Source: Tipula vernalis (Eukaryota; Arthropoda; Insecta; Diptera; Tipulidae). Taken from it: DNA of 64,000 nt. Shown piece by piece: positions 33,954 to 45,488 of the stretch (the stretch's first letter is position 1; every line of letters starts with the position of its first letter). The stretch spans positions 210,040,420-210,104,419 of the forward strand of contig OY282560.1 of NCBI GenBank assembly GCA_958295665.1, in the 5' to 3' direction. Position numbers and translations under genes: made by a program. The notes beneath the pieces are model-generated. The model was not told where the DNA came from, searched no databases, and was given only the letters and a program-made list of their open reading frames with translations.

Positions 33954-34735
33954 TTGTATACACTACAACTAAAGACGGCTGCGAAGGCTGAGGAAGTAAT
34001 CAAAGCTCTAGCCGAGTCTAGACAAGAAAGTAAAGAATTAAATAAAGCAATTCAATGGATGCAGCACCATATACAACTTCTTGACGAAGAAGTTAAAAAC
34101 CTTAAACATAATCTAAAGATGGACTTCCAAACTGGTCATGAAGTTTCGGTTGAAGTAGAAGCCCTAAACCAGGAAAACAACAACAAAGAAACGGAATGTG
34201 CTAACTTAATTGAGTACCAAACCGACGAGGAAGATTTAGAAAGAGAGACCAATTGGATAATGAAAAAGTCAAAAAGGGCTCTAAAAAAGCAAAAAACACA
34301 GGAAGTAAATTCTTCCAGTAAAAGGAAAGCTGAGTCGTCCCCAGAAATGAACACTAGTGTGAACATATCAAGAGCAAAGGTAAACCAATTACCAACTATC
34401 AGCAAGACCAAGAAAGAAAAACCAGCACCACCAATCAATATCACACATGTCGGTAAATTTAGCATTATTCAAGCGCTAATGAAAGAAGTGACAGAAAAGG
34501 AGTATAAGCTTGGGTCGCTAAACAACAACGTCTGGAGGGTAAATATGCCTAATCCAGACGGTTATAGAAAACTTTCAACTTTGTTGAATGATAAAGGTCT
34601 CCAATGGTATACATATGAAGACAAAATACCAGACCCATTAGAGTAGTTGCTAGGGGCCTACATCAAACATGCACACCAGATGAGATAATTGAAGACCTCA
34701 AAAGAAAAAAACTAACGATCTTAGATGCAGTTAAT
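33954..34735 (+). pseudogene. Jockey ORF1 (nucleic-acid-binding protein), N-terminal part
   Basis: Starts MYTLQLKTAAKAEEVI and forms a charged coiled coil for about 70 residues, then a basic region (KKSKRALKKQK). From APPINITHVGKFSIIQ the sequence matches the RRM-like domain of jockey ORF1 (NVWRVNMPNPDGYRKLSTL and YTYEDKIPDP). The frame stops at 34,646; homologous sequence (LLGAYIKHAH..) continues in another frame up to 34,735, so a frameshift splits ORF1. It would package element RNA; this copy is broken. Confidence 0.75.
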
Positions 34736-36202
34736 TTGTGTAAAACTGAAAGGAAGTCTACCGGCAAAGGAGGGAGTATTGTTAATAAAATAAAGTTACC
34801 ACTATTCACTCTGACCTTTGCAAACTCAGAGAAAATTGAGAACATGTTCAACATTAGGAACATCTTGGGAATGGTTGTCCGAATGGAGCCATTCAAAAAG
34901 GCAACAGGGATCATACCACAATGCAAAAAGTGTCAGGCATACAACCACACGCAAAAATACTACAATCGTCAAATCAGTGATGTAGCCAAAACACTGCAAA
35001 ACATGCGAAATATGAAAAACAAAAACCAGCCAAAGAGAGCAACGAAAGAAAAAGAAATCCCAACAAAATCTGTCACTACGTTCCATAGTGCGAAAGTGGC
35101 AGAGGGATTCTCATACTCACAAGCAGCAATACAAGGACTACCTGGGCCTACAGATCAAAATTTTGCAATTCAACAAGCTATGATAACAATGCAAAACACC
35201 TTGAATGCTATTGTCAATCGCCTTTCTAAAATAGAAGAAAATATAAAGTTTCTAAACAAGAGACAAGTTAATCTTGAACAACAAGTAGGATATCGAGGAA
35301 AAATTAAGGAGATTTCTAGCAAAAAAGTTGCTTTATCTTCTGATCCTTCACTCCAAAAAAAAATGAACAAAACGCTAAGAATATTAACCTGGAATGCTAA
35401 TGGGCTTCTACAGCATCTTCCGGAGCTAGAAATCTTTTTGAATACAGAAAAAATTGATATATGCTTAATAGCAGAGAGCCATTTCACTAGAAAGTCTTAT
35501 GCAAAAATAAACGGTTACTCTTGTTACCATTCTATACATCCAGCAGAAAGAGCTAGGGGTAGAGCAACAATATTCATCAGAGAAAACATCAAACACTTCG
35601 AAGATGTCAAACTCGAAATAGAGACAATGCAAATTGTATCACTTAGCGTGCAACTAAACAATTACAAGAAGCTGCGGGTTGCTGCGATATATTGTCAACC
35701 AAGACATCAACTTAAAAAGGATGATTACCTCTCAATGCTCAAAATGATGGGCTCAAATTTTGTCATAGGAGGAGACTTCAATGCCAAAAATAAGCATTGG
35801 GGTTCGAGGCTAATATCACCTAAAGGTAGAGAACTATTAGAAGCTGGACATCAAATAAACTGCGAATTTCATTCAAGTGGTATTCCTACTTACTGGCCAA
35901 CGGATACAAACAAAATACCAGACGTGATTGACTTTTTCATAGCCAAAGGTATTTCAGAAAACTATATCCACATCGAAAATAATGAAGGTTTATCCTCGGA
36001 TCATTCTCCAATCATATTTACGATCATTGAAACAATAATTGAAAAAGAAAACCCATCAAGGTTAACAAGCGGGAAGACCAATTGGGGAAAATTCGCATTG
36101 TTAATTGAGGAAAGTATTGATCTTCAAGTCCCAATCAAATACCGAACACAACTTGAAAGAGAAGTAGAGCTGCTCATAAGCAATATACAGACCGCAGCAT
36201 GA
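34736..36202 (+). pseudogene. Jockey ORF1 C-terminus read in frame with ORF2 endonuclease
   Basis: A 488-residue frame. Its first part is ORF1: CKKCQAYNHTQKYY is a degraded CCHC knuckle (last Cys is Tyr), followed by a basic linker and a coiled segment. About residue 215 ORF2 begins at MNKTLRILTWNANGL: an APE-type endonuclease with W-N-A-N-G, ICLIAESHF (catalytic Glu), GGDFNAKNKHWGS and LSSDHSPIIF (Asp-His pair) all intact. The stop that normally separates ORF1 and ORF2 is absent, so the two are in frame; this is likely a secondary mutation. The frame ends at a TGA (36,202) in the linker before RT. Confidence 0.8.
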
Positions 36203-37982
36203 GCAAGCACTTCCCCTGCCAAAAATAAACCTCACAAGAATGAAACATATACACAGAAAATAAGAAATCTGGTCAGAGAAAAGAGGAAAGCTCGCAAAAT
36301 CTGGCATAGAAATCGAGCACATCTTCAATCAGCTCAAAAATAAGCTGCAGAAGTTAATACAAGAAACCAAAGCGGTAAGCTTTAACAAATATTTAATAAG
36401 TCTTTCTGGCCACAAAGAAAGCGATTACTCTTTATGGAAAGCTACAAAGGGACTAAAGAGACCAAAAGAGCAGGTGCCGCCAATTAAAAAACCAGATGGT
36501 ACTTGGGCCAAAAGCCCCAAAGATAAAGCTGATCTTTTTGCTGAACATCTGGAAGAGACGTTCCAACCTTTGACTAGGCAAACAGCAGATGAAAATACCT
36601 TTCTAATGCAAAAAGGAGATGAGTTAGATATACAACCAGTTACAATGAAAGAACTCAAAAATGAAATCAAACATAACCTAAATGCAAAAAGGCTCCTGGA
36701 TACGATCTTATTACAGGAAAAGTTATTAAAAATTTGCCAGGAAAATGTCTTAAGAAGTTGCTACACATAATTAACGCAGCTTTTAGAATGAAATATGTTC
36801 CTCAGCAATGGAAAATGCCAGAAGTTATTATGATACCTAAGCCTAATAAGCCACCTAATGAGAAAACTTCATACATTCCTATATCTGTATTACCAACATT
36901 GTCCAAACTCTTCGAAAAATTACTCCTCAAAAGGATGAGACCTCTGATTGAAGAAAGACACCTGTTACCATCGCATCAATTTGGTTTCAGAGAGAAACAA
37001 TCCACCATAGAGCAGGTACACAGAGTTACTAACGTGATTGAGAAGACGCTTGAAAACAAAAAGGTATGTTCTGGAGTTTCCCCTGATGTGGCAAAGGCCT
37101 TTGACCGAGTCTGGCATCGAGGACTGGAATATAAATTACATCGCGACCTTCTTAAGCAGTTCTATGAGATATTAAAATCATACAATGAAGGGAGATATTT
37201 CAGAGTGAAATATGAAGGAGAGTTCTCATCACTCAAGAGAATTAAAGCAGGTGTACCACAAGGGAGCGTGCTCGGACCAGTCTTGTATTTGCTTTATACG
37301 AGAGACATACCTATTACTGGAGAAACAGATATGGTAACCTATGCGGATGATACAGCAATCTTGGCGGTTGGAAGTACAATCGAAGAAACAACCAGCAAAT
37401 TACAGCACATTGTGAATGAGATTGTCCACTGGACAAAAAAATGGAGATTAAAATTGAATGAGCTAAAATCAATTCACACAACATTCACCTATCTAAAAGT
37501 TGATCACCTACCTATTTACATAAATAAGCAGGAAATACCACATGCAAACACGGCAAAATACCTAGGTATGACGCTCAATGCAAAGTTAAAATGCTGGCTC
37601 ATTGGAAGAAATAGTGAGCTTTATCATTCACAATAAGCTGCTTTTGTACAGGTAAATACTTAAGCCTGTGTGGACCTATGGCATCCAGCTCTGGGGTTGC
37701 ACAAAGAAAACGAACGTTAAAATTATACAAATGTTCCAAAACAAAGTACTGCGATGCATTGTCAATGCACCTTGGTATATTAGAAACGATAATCTACATA
37801 GGGATCTAAAGATGGAAACCGTCAACGAAGAAATCACAAAAAATGCCAAAAAATATATCCAGCGTTTACAACTCCATGATAACACGGATATTCAACATTT
37901 TGTCAACGACGTCGACAGCGCAGTGACAAGTCGGCTAAAGAGAACGAAGCCGCTTGATTTAGTTCCTCAGGACTCGTACTAA
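36203..37982 (+). pseudogene. Jockey ORF2 reverse transcriptase and C-terminal domain
   Basis: After the stop the linker continues (KIRNLVREKRKARKIWHRNR; YSLWKATKGLKRPKEQVPP) to about 36,690, where a frameshift moves to the frame 36,734-37,636. That holds WKMPEVIMIPKPNKPP, YIPISVLPTLSKLFEKLLL, HQFGFREKQSTIEQV, VSPDVAKAFDRVWH, AGVPQGSVLGPVLY and TYADDTA (Y-A-D-D at 37,340-37,351, intact). A second frameshift near 37,640 leads to the C-terminal frame 37,668-37,982 (WTYGIQLWGCTKKTN, RCIVNAPWYIRNDNLHRDL, RLKRTKPLDL). All RT motifs are present, but in three frames. Confidence 0.85.
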
Positions 37983-38045
37983 GAATCCTCTTTAATTTAG
38001 TGAAACTGGAAATTTTATTTATTAAATGAACTATCCTGCGTCATC

Positions 38046-38061
38046 ACATCATCCTCTGTGG
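38046..38061 (+). repeat. Target-site duplication, right copy
   Basis: ACATCATCCTCTGTGG; partner of 33,530-33,545. Confidence 0.8.
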
Positions 38062-39110
38062 TGATTGATATTTTTTAGTACTTCTTTAAGTAATTTAGCC
38101 AACAGAAGAGTGTCATTTAGTTCCAGCCTTGGTAATGTTATTTTTGATTTCGTCGGCACGACTCTCATTTTGGCTGCTATAATGCTGACGTTAACTTCAC
38201 TTCGTATAGGCTTTGTTCTGAAGCCGTGAAACTCAGGTGCGTAATTCATCCTTCTTGGAATTTTTAGGTCGCTGAGAAGTTTTAATTTGTCTTTAAAGTT
38301 TAGCCAGTGTCGATCTATGGCTTCAAGAACTAGTTCATTCAAATTCAGGCGTATGAGCCGCATCTTTTGTAACATTATTTTTAGCGTTATTATTACTGGT
38401 GCTGGTCATCCTAATGGATCAAATAGCTTAATAGTCGAAGATAGAATGTTTCGCATCATCAGCTTGTCACTTAGGATTGATACGTAAACTCAAATGCATC
38501 CGCAAAGTCGAAGGGCTTTTATTTTTATTCTGTAAGTTCTCTGCGTCGACTATACGTTCATTAAGAGCTGTGTTTGATTGCTTTTGAATGGTTAATGCTT
38601 CTTTGATTGTATCGTAGCCTGTCATGAGATCATCGACAAAGAAGTCTGTTTGTATCATCTTGCATACAGCAGGAAAATTGTCTTTATCGTCTTCTGCGAG
38701 CTGATTTAAAGTTTTTATTGCAAGGTAAGTGGTGGCTGCTGTTCCGTAGGTTATTTTTTCTAGTTGGTTTTCTTGAATCTTTTCCGAAGGCGAGTTTTGC
38801 CACAAAATCCGTTGAAAGTCGCTATCTTCCTTGATTATCCAAATCTGCTGAAACATTTGCTCTGCAATTGTGCTTTCGGCGTCTCATTACGATATGCTAT
38901 AGGCTTGTTATTCATTTAATGACTGGCCATTAGTTGTTTTGACAGCATAATGGGACATATAGTATTTTCCATCGTTCAATTTCGTTGATACATTTTCTCC
39001 TTATGTTCGAGACATTCATATGTATATTGTATGGCTAGTTCTAGTTCGTTGTTCTCTATGAGTTGCTTTGCTACACCTTTTTATTTATAGTCTGTCTACT
39101 ACGCTTGAAG
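38062..39110 (-). pseudogene. BEL/Pao reverse transcriptase and RNase H
   Basis: Minus strand, high to low: KYYMSHYAVKTTNGQSLNE (N-terminal RT), then a deletion, MFQQIWIIKEDSDFQRILWQ and ITYGTAATTYLAIKTLNQLA, TDFFVDDLMTGYD (the F-V-D-D catalytic centre at about 38,620), and after a frameshift RIPRRMNYAPEFHGF-type linker with VSIIAAKMRVVPTKSK and TLPRLELNDTLLLAKLL (RNase H start). These are Pao-type (F-V-D-D) and collinear with the integrase at 32,800-33,529; removal of the jockey insertion would join them. Upstream to about 39,110, QLIENNELELAIQYTYE may be protease-RT linker. Confidence 0.8.
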
Positions 39111-39490
39111 TATTTAACTTGGCATTTTGTTGCTTTTCGCAAATCTCCATCCTATTATAATTCGTGTGCAGCTGGAATAACTTTTTCGCCATCTCGCCTT
39201 GTCTGTTTTTAATCGCTCGAAAAACCAATGTTAATTTCCAACAAATTAAAATTATTTCTGTCTAAAAAGACCAAAGTATTGAAATCCTGACAAAAATTAC
39301 AAAAAATGTGGTTGGTCCAAAACCATTTTTCTCGACGTTTTAAAAGCCCCTGCCCTGAGTCTGAAAAAGCAAAAAAAAAAAAAAAAATCCGTCCGTCTGT
39401 CTGTCTGGATGTCTGCACATGTCTGGATGTCTGTGCGCATAGCATCTCGAGAACGGCTTGTCCGATTTGGATTTTTTTTCGCCAATCCGT
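39111..39490. other. Non-coding with A-tract and GTCT microsatellite
   Basis: An A17 tract at about 39,371 is followed by CCGTCCGTCTGTCTGTCTGG and GTCTGGATGTCTG repeats, then CTCGAGAACGGCTTGTCCGA, a phrase seen next to several insect TEs. Minus-strand open frames here are shadows. No gene. Confidence 0.5.
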
Positions 39491-39775
39491 GTCTATGCTG
39501 GTTTGATTATTGAATTGGGCATTGAATTTGGAGTTGATCTAAAGGTTAAGTTAGGGGTCAATTTGCGGGTTCAGTTGAAGTTGAGTTGGGGTTGTATAGG
39601 ATATTGTGAGTTGTTGACCAATTTTTTATATGTGCTGGTTTGAGGATTGAGTTTGGCGTAGAGTTGCGGTCGAATTGACGGTTAAATTGGGTTTCGTTTG
39701 CGAGTTGAATTAGGGTTGAGTTGCGGTTTAGTTGGGGTTGGATTAGGGTTTAGTGAGCAGCTGAGCAATTTATTA

Positions 39776-40603
39776 CAGGGAAACCTCATTGCAACGGAAA
39801 TCGACGGGATCAAAAGTTGTCCGTTGTAGAGAGGTGTCCGTTAAACTGAGGATTTGTGATTTTTTTTTTATAATAATTTTATTGGGATTCTATATCTTAT
39901 CCGATTTTGATAAGATCCAGGGATCTAACTATGCAATCCGACGACTATTTTCGACGCCTATCGTTTTATATAAGAAGGTGCAAGAAGGAAATAGAAAACG
40001 ATAGTTATTGTTTTCCTTTTTCTTCCTGCGCTTTCTAATACAAAACTATAGCCATCGAAAATTGTCATCGATAGTATAGTTAGGCCCTAGCATTTCCAAT
40101 GGAAATGTGATTCTTAAATGATTTTTAGACGAAGTTCTGGATTATGGTCAATTAGGATGGAACTTGCCTATTTCTCAACCGATTATGATTAAATTTGACA
40201 TGTGCGTTGGAAATAGGATTCTAAAGTGATTTTTGATAAAGTTCTGGAATAAGATGAAACTTGGCCATTTCTTAACCGATTTAAACAATAACCATTTTTA
40301 GATAAAGTTGTTGCCGTATTCCAAAACTTCATCTAAAAATCATTTTAGGATTTCATTTCCAACGCACATGTCAAATTTCATTGATTAATTTTTTTTTGGC
40401 CATATTCCAGAGTTTTATCCAAAAATCATTTAAGAATCCCATTTCAATCATCATATCAAATGTCACTAAAACCGGCTAAGAAATAACCAAGATCCATAAG
40501 AGAGGTTTTCATTGAAAAACTTCAGTTGCTTGGGACTTAAAAGTTTGTCCGTTGAAGTGAGGTTTCCGCTAAATTGAGTGTCCGTTGAAATGAGGTTTCA
40601 CTG
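39776..40603. mobile_element. Pogo-like (Tc1/mariner) non-autonomous element, 828 bp
   Basis: Left end CAGGGAAACCTCATTGCAACGG and right end CCGTTGAAATGAGGTTTCACTG, an inverted repeat with 20 of 22 matching bases, flanked by TA (39,774-39,775; 40,604-40,605). Subterminal GTCCGTTG(A/T)AG(T/A)GAGGT motifs repeat at both ends. The centre holds diverged direct and inverted copies of GACATGTGCGTTGGAAATAG. No transposase remains. The TIR sequence CAGTGAAACCTC is typical of pogo/Tigger-type elements. Confidence 0.8.
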
Positions 40604-40842
40604 TATTTAGAAGTTAGTGTTTATATATATGGACAGTATATGTGTGTGATGTATAAACAAATGCGCACACATTGAACGATTTGAACCAAACTTTGCACAA
40701 ATATTGTTTAAGACTTAAGCAAGGTCACTGTTAATATCTCAAACATTCATCTCCTTCTTCTTATTCGAGAGATGATAATCAGGTCTAAACATACTATAGA
40801 TGAAATTTCTAAAGCTTCAAAAGTTGAGTTGATTTTGATGAC

Positions 40843-40906
40843 GGTATGATGGTATGAAGGTATGGTGGTATGATGGTATGATGGTATGATGGTATGATGG
40901 TATGAG
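40843..40906. repeat. 8-bp microsatellite (GGTATGAT)n
   Basis: About eight copies with a few substitutions. Confidence 0.92.
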
Positions 40907-41040
40907 TTGAGCAGAGGGGGTTGATTCGTTCGGTTGGGAAATTGTTTAAGAGTTGATTTAGAGTTAGGGTTACGGTTGATTTGAGGCTGATTTGGTGATT
41001 GATTTGAGGGTTTGGTTGGCGATTAAATTGTTTGACTTAA

Positions 41041-43660
41041 GAGATTCATTTCGGGATTTGAATTAATCAAGACCGAAGTTCTTTCTGACCCCCTCAAGAG
41101 GTTTCAACCCTTTACATTTTTATTTTGTAAGACTAAAAATTGGTTGGATTAACGTATTAACTAATTAAATTACCGCTGGTGGGGTTCAAATAGTCGTAGA
41201 AGTTGTCCAGTTACCGCTTTTTGGGTCTAACTATATTGAGTGATAAGAACGTTTCGATGTTTAAGTTAATTCTGATTTATTTTTAATTAATTTCGAATTT
41301 AAATACAAATTTAGAAAATGCTTAATAATTAGTTTTTATAACGTTGTTTATATGCTTACTACTAATGTATTTTGCATAGTTGGCAAATAATATGTGTGCA
41401 TACTTTCTTTAATATTACACCTTCCGCAACCTAAGCCTATTAGCTGTTACTTAAAATGAAAATGATGACATAGGAAATAAGCCCTGTTCACACGTGAAGT
41501 GAACATTCTCCCTGGCGACTTTAAGAACAGCCATAAGAACTTTATACAACACCGTTAGAGGGTGTTTATATGTAATCAAGCACCTGGCATGGCCAGGTTC
41601 CCTAACACGTGTCGCTCAAACCGAAGCTATCGTTTTATAAATTTATTATGTCAAACGCCACTTGTACGCAAAGCCGAAATAACGCTTATACTGGTACGTT
41701 CAAAGGGTGGTCGAATAGGTACGAATTTATTTCCGCACATCCCATATTGTTGCAAAATATATAGATAAACTAACAATGTTTGAAAATAAAAGTATATCGA
41801 GATAAAAACTAATCAATCTTAATCTACCGCCTATCGATCAACATTTATTTTTATTTTCTTAAGCCTATATACAAAAGGAACAATACCGACAAACCATGTC
41901 TATCCCTTTCAAACAAAACCAGAATATTACGATCTCGACCTTTCCATTGTTGTTGTTGTTGTGATAATATTAATGACGAGATGTCAATCTTAATGTTAAC
42001 ATAAAATATCTGATCTACATTTCTTTTCATGAGTAGGTTCGTTAGGTATACAAGTATCATCCGTCTATTAATATTCATTTATACTTTACGGTGATCAACT
42101 TTCGACAAAATATTAATTTTTAAACAGATTTGTGTTTTTTTTTCTTCCCGATCTACCTGCAACGGAATATTTGTAGTGTACGTAAAAGGTGATTACAACT
42201 ATCCGTAACAAGGATCAAACAATGAAGGAGAAAAAATAATTTGAAATAGGTAGATTATATTATAAAAGAATTAGGGATTCTCGAATAGGAATGGTAACAT
42301 TTTATTGCTAATAAGATTTGAAAGTAGATCAACGTTTTAGAAAGGCTTGACTATGGTAATGAACTTACTAAACGCCAAATTCATTTCGTCCGGTTTATTT
42401 GACCATTCGTGATTTTTGTGTAGAGCATCCGATTTAATTTTTGGATAAATTTCAAGCTCAAAGATGATCATCATTAGTTAAGTGATAATTGAGAATTCTT
42501 ATGGTGTAAAAAATTATCGATCAATCATCTCGTTAACATTTTTCAATTCACAAGTTTATGAGCGTAAAGCAATTAAACTATTATCTCATTACTAAGTTGA
42601 TATTCGATTATTTAATTGTTTAATAGAACATTTTGGATCGTGAATTGGCTATTATACTTAATATTTATATACCGTATATTATCATTTAATATGGTGATTG
42701 GTGTTTAATTAAATAACTAATGAAACTGCAAGGTGTTAGTTTAGTTACAAATATTGACAACTTTGGCCTATTGTATCTTTTTATCGAAAAGTTTTACAAG
42801 TTCTCGATGAACCTTCCACAGCACAAAACCAGAGTAGAATTAAATTTATATGTAAATTTAAGCATTTGTAGTGATCAAATAATAATTTGAACCCTACATT
42901 GAATTTGATACTTCGGTCACTGTACAAAATTATATATCGATGACGTAATTATTATTCATCTCATTATACTTGCAGTAAACCAGTGGCTGTGTTCCGGATA
43001 ATATTAATAAATTAAGCCGTATTTACGGACGTGTGGTACGATATTATCGTGCCGCATAACAGGTACGTAATCAAAATTGCTGTACTTAAAAGCACAAAAC
43101 TGTCGTGTAATTTTATTAAATTATAGAAAGTCATCGAGAATATATTTTCGAAACATCATAACGGTCACGATATTTGCGATTAAACCAATTGCGCCTACGA
43201 GCGCATAATAGCATAATAGTTTGCTGATCTCAATCAACAGGAGCCAAAACATCAGTTTTTACAGTCAATTGTCTACCAGTTTGAGTAACTGCAACGTGCT
43301 TGTGCTAAACCAACTAAATTAACAAACAACATTTGGAAAGCGGTAAAGCAAAAATCAGCCGAAATAGCGACAAATTGGTTACAGCAAATATTAACGGTAC
43401 TGAGCATCATTGGGATACGCGTGTGTTTGGAGTTCCATAGTTTACAACTTTAACATCAGATTAGTATAACATTTTATTTTTAACATTTATTCACCACTAT
43501 TGTGCAATCTAACTTTATCAATTTAAAATTAATCGGGATCCTATTAGATACGTTATCGTGATAGATATTATTGGTCGAAAATTTCTTTTAGTCTAAGTCA
43601 ATTTCAATATTCGTTTTTCTTGCTATCGTGGTAATTTTATTTTCATAGACACACTTAATA
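41041..43660. other. 2.6 kb without recognised genes, possible gypsy leader
   Basis: No coding homology on either strand. The only long frame (41,562-41,768) has no recognisable motif. GTTGTTGTTGTTGTGA near 41,950 is a short microsatellite. Being directly upstream of a gypsy gag start, part of it (perhaps from about 43,000) may be LTR and leader, but no repeated LTR is visible. Confidence 0.35.
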
Positions 43661-43796
43661 TGTCGGACGTCGATAAACCTACAGTTAAGGAAAATACTGA
43701 AACCATCGCAAGAGTCAAAATGATAAATTTTTGTCAAAGCAACCCTTTGGCTTGGTTTGCTTTAATAGAATCTACTTTTAATTTAAAAGTTGACTG
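43661..43796 (+). pseudogene. Ty3/gypsy (second element) gag N-terminus, cut by a foldback
   Basis: Translation from 43,661 gives MSDVDKPTVKENTET then VKMINFCQSNPLAWFALIES and TFNLK, the gag start of arthropod gypsy elements (pattern 'k-L-P-x-F-w-x-x-d-P-x-x-W-F-x-q-v-E-x-x-F'). It ends at about 43,796 in foldback sequence. The rest of gag is missing; protease resumes at about 44,950. Confidence 0.6.
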
Positions 43797-44730
43797 AATT
43801 TTGATGATTTAAATAATTATTTAGCGCCGATCCTGGAAATGTCCCGAAGGCCCCGCACATTTCTTAGAATAGCTAAGCCATATAGCGGTCAATGTCACAA
43901 AGCCGATCCAGTTATGATTAACTATAATATATTTCACAGTTTTTGGAATTTTTAATAATTGTATTGGTTTTAAAAATTATTGTATCTCCGATCACAGAGA
44001 TGTCCACAAGGTCTGGCCTATATTTTTGGATAACTTGGCCATATGCCAGTCTACGTGGTCTATCTTATCCAATTGTCATGAACTATACTATACTTCACAG
44101 AATTTAGAATTTTTAATAGATTTATTGGTTAAAAGTATTTGGTCTCGAGATATTTTCTTTTCTCTGCATCAAGCAAATCAAAATTGTGGACATCTCTGTG
44201 ATCAGAGATACAATTTTTAAAACCAATAAAAATATTAAAAATTCTAAATTTTGTGAAGTATAGTATAGTTCATCACAATTGGATAAGTTGACCACGTAGA
44301 CTGGCATATGGTCAAGTTATCCAAAAATATAGGCCAGACCTTGTGGACATCTCTGCGATCGGAGATACAACAATTTTTAAAACCAATACAATTATTAAAA
44401 ATTCTAAATTCTGTGAAGTATAGTGTAGTTCATCACAATTGGATAAGATTGACCACGTAGACTGGCAAATGGCCAAGTTATCTGAAACTATGGGCAAGAA
44501 CTTGTGGATATCTCTGCGGTCGGCGAAATAAAACTTTTAAAATAATGGAAAATTATTAAAAATTCCAAAAACTGTGAAATATATTATAGTTAATCATAAT
44601 TGGATCGGCTTTGTGACATTGACCGCTATATGGCTTAGCTATTCTAAGAAATATGCGGGGCCTTCGGGACATTTCCAGGATCGGCGCTAAATAATTATTT
44701 AAACCATCAAAATTCAGTCAACTTTTAAAT
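43781..44730. mobile_element. ~950-bp foldback element inside gypsy gag
   Basis: The outer 50 bp of both ends (ATTTAAAAGTTGACTGAATT ... and its complement ending at 44,730) match at 49 of 50 positions. The arms continue with GGAAATGTCCCGAAGGCCCC, and inside are three ~190-bp modules sharing ATAGGCCAGACCTTGTGGAC, CAACTTATC-type and CCACGTAGACTGGCA phrases, in both orientations. A diverged extra module continues to about 44,930. The minus-strand and plus-strand frames at 44,026-44,497 are repeat artefacts. Confidence 0.82.
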
Positions 44731-44939
44731 TATCTGAAATATAGTAATGTTCAACACAATTGGATGCTTTTGGTTAACGATATAAACAGATGGTTCAGCT
44801 ATCTGAAAAGTATGAAAAGAACCTGTTTTCTGATGAAAAGAATCTGTTTGGTGGTACGAAAAATCCAAAATTACAAAAAATTTAAATTTTCATATAATTT
44901 AAATCCAATTGGAAAATAGCTAATTTAACAGTGTAATTT

Positions 44940-45488
44940 TTTGTTATTTTTTTTTAGCATAAACTTCACGCTCATTATTTTTAATCGATACAGGGGCCGA
45001 TATATCGGTTACCTCTTAAATATTTCCCTCGTATAGAAACAAATATCCAGATTACTGTTTAGCCGCAGCTAATGGTTCCAATATTTACACATATGGAACT
45101 CAGTTACTAAATATAAATTTTGGTTTACGAAAAGTATTTTCGCACTGTTTCGTAATTGCATCCGTTAATCGACCCATTATTGGGGCAGATTTTCTTAGTA
45201 GATTTAATATTCTGGTAGATCTTAAACGAAAAATGATACTAGATTCGAAATCATGGCTGTCAGTAACAGGTATCACAGCATCGGTAGATTCCTCGACTCC
45301 CAAGCATTACAGCATCGAAAATAAATTTGGAGTATTGCTCGAGAATTATCCAATTCTTACTGCATCTCCTGCCTCTCCCTCGACGTCTAGATGAGAATAA
45401 ATACGTAATAGCGAAACACGAGTTTCAACATATGATCAATTTGGGAATCTGCCAATATTCATCATCATGCGTACAAGGACAATAATGA
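44940..45488 (+). pseudogene. gypsy aspartic protease and RT N-terminal linker
   Basis: SLFLIDTGADISVTS at about 44,965-45,010 is the aspartic protease active site with D-T-G intact, followed by a stop and, in the same frame, CLAAANGSNIYTYGTQLL and the flap/second strand RPIIGADFLSRFNILVDLK, all typical of Ty3/gypsy proteases. The linker that follows is degraded (stop at about 45,392), so RT continues in another frame at 45,489. A minus-strand frame at 45,100-45,303 is a shadow. Confidence 0.75.

Larger units (their letters stand above)
33546..38045 (+). mobile_element. Full-length jockey-type LINE inserted in Pao pol
   Basis: Bounded by a 16-bp target-site duplication, 4500 bp long. The 5' end has the GC-richer leader CTATCAGACGTCTCCCCAGG with its complement-like GTGGCGGATAGGGG, common at jockey/I-type 5' ends. 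Order: ORF1 (coiled coil, knuckles), endonuclease, RT, C-terminal domain. No poly-A tail is visible; the 3' end reads AAATGAACTATCCTGCGTC. Two frameshifts and a stop in ORF2 make it inactive, but overall preservation and the good TSD indicate a fairly recent insertion. Confidence 0.88.
39491..41040. repeat. Degenerate G-rich repeat (GAGTTGGGGTTG-like), split by an insertion
   Basis: Motifs of the type TTGGGTTGAGTTGCGGTT recur irregularly at 39,500-39,770 and 40,905-41,040, with strong strand asymmetry (G/T-rich on plus). The middle is occupied by a pogo-like element and an 8-mer microsatellite. Confidence 0.6.

Noticed and set aside
41562..41768. Frame in the 41-43.6 kb gap
   Set aside because: No recognisable motif and no neighbour context; likely chance.
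44026..44497. Three short frames on both strands with shared residues
   Set aside because: They are copies of the foldback module, not genes.
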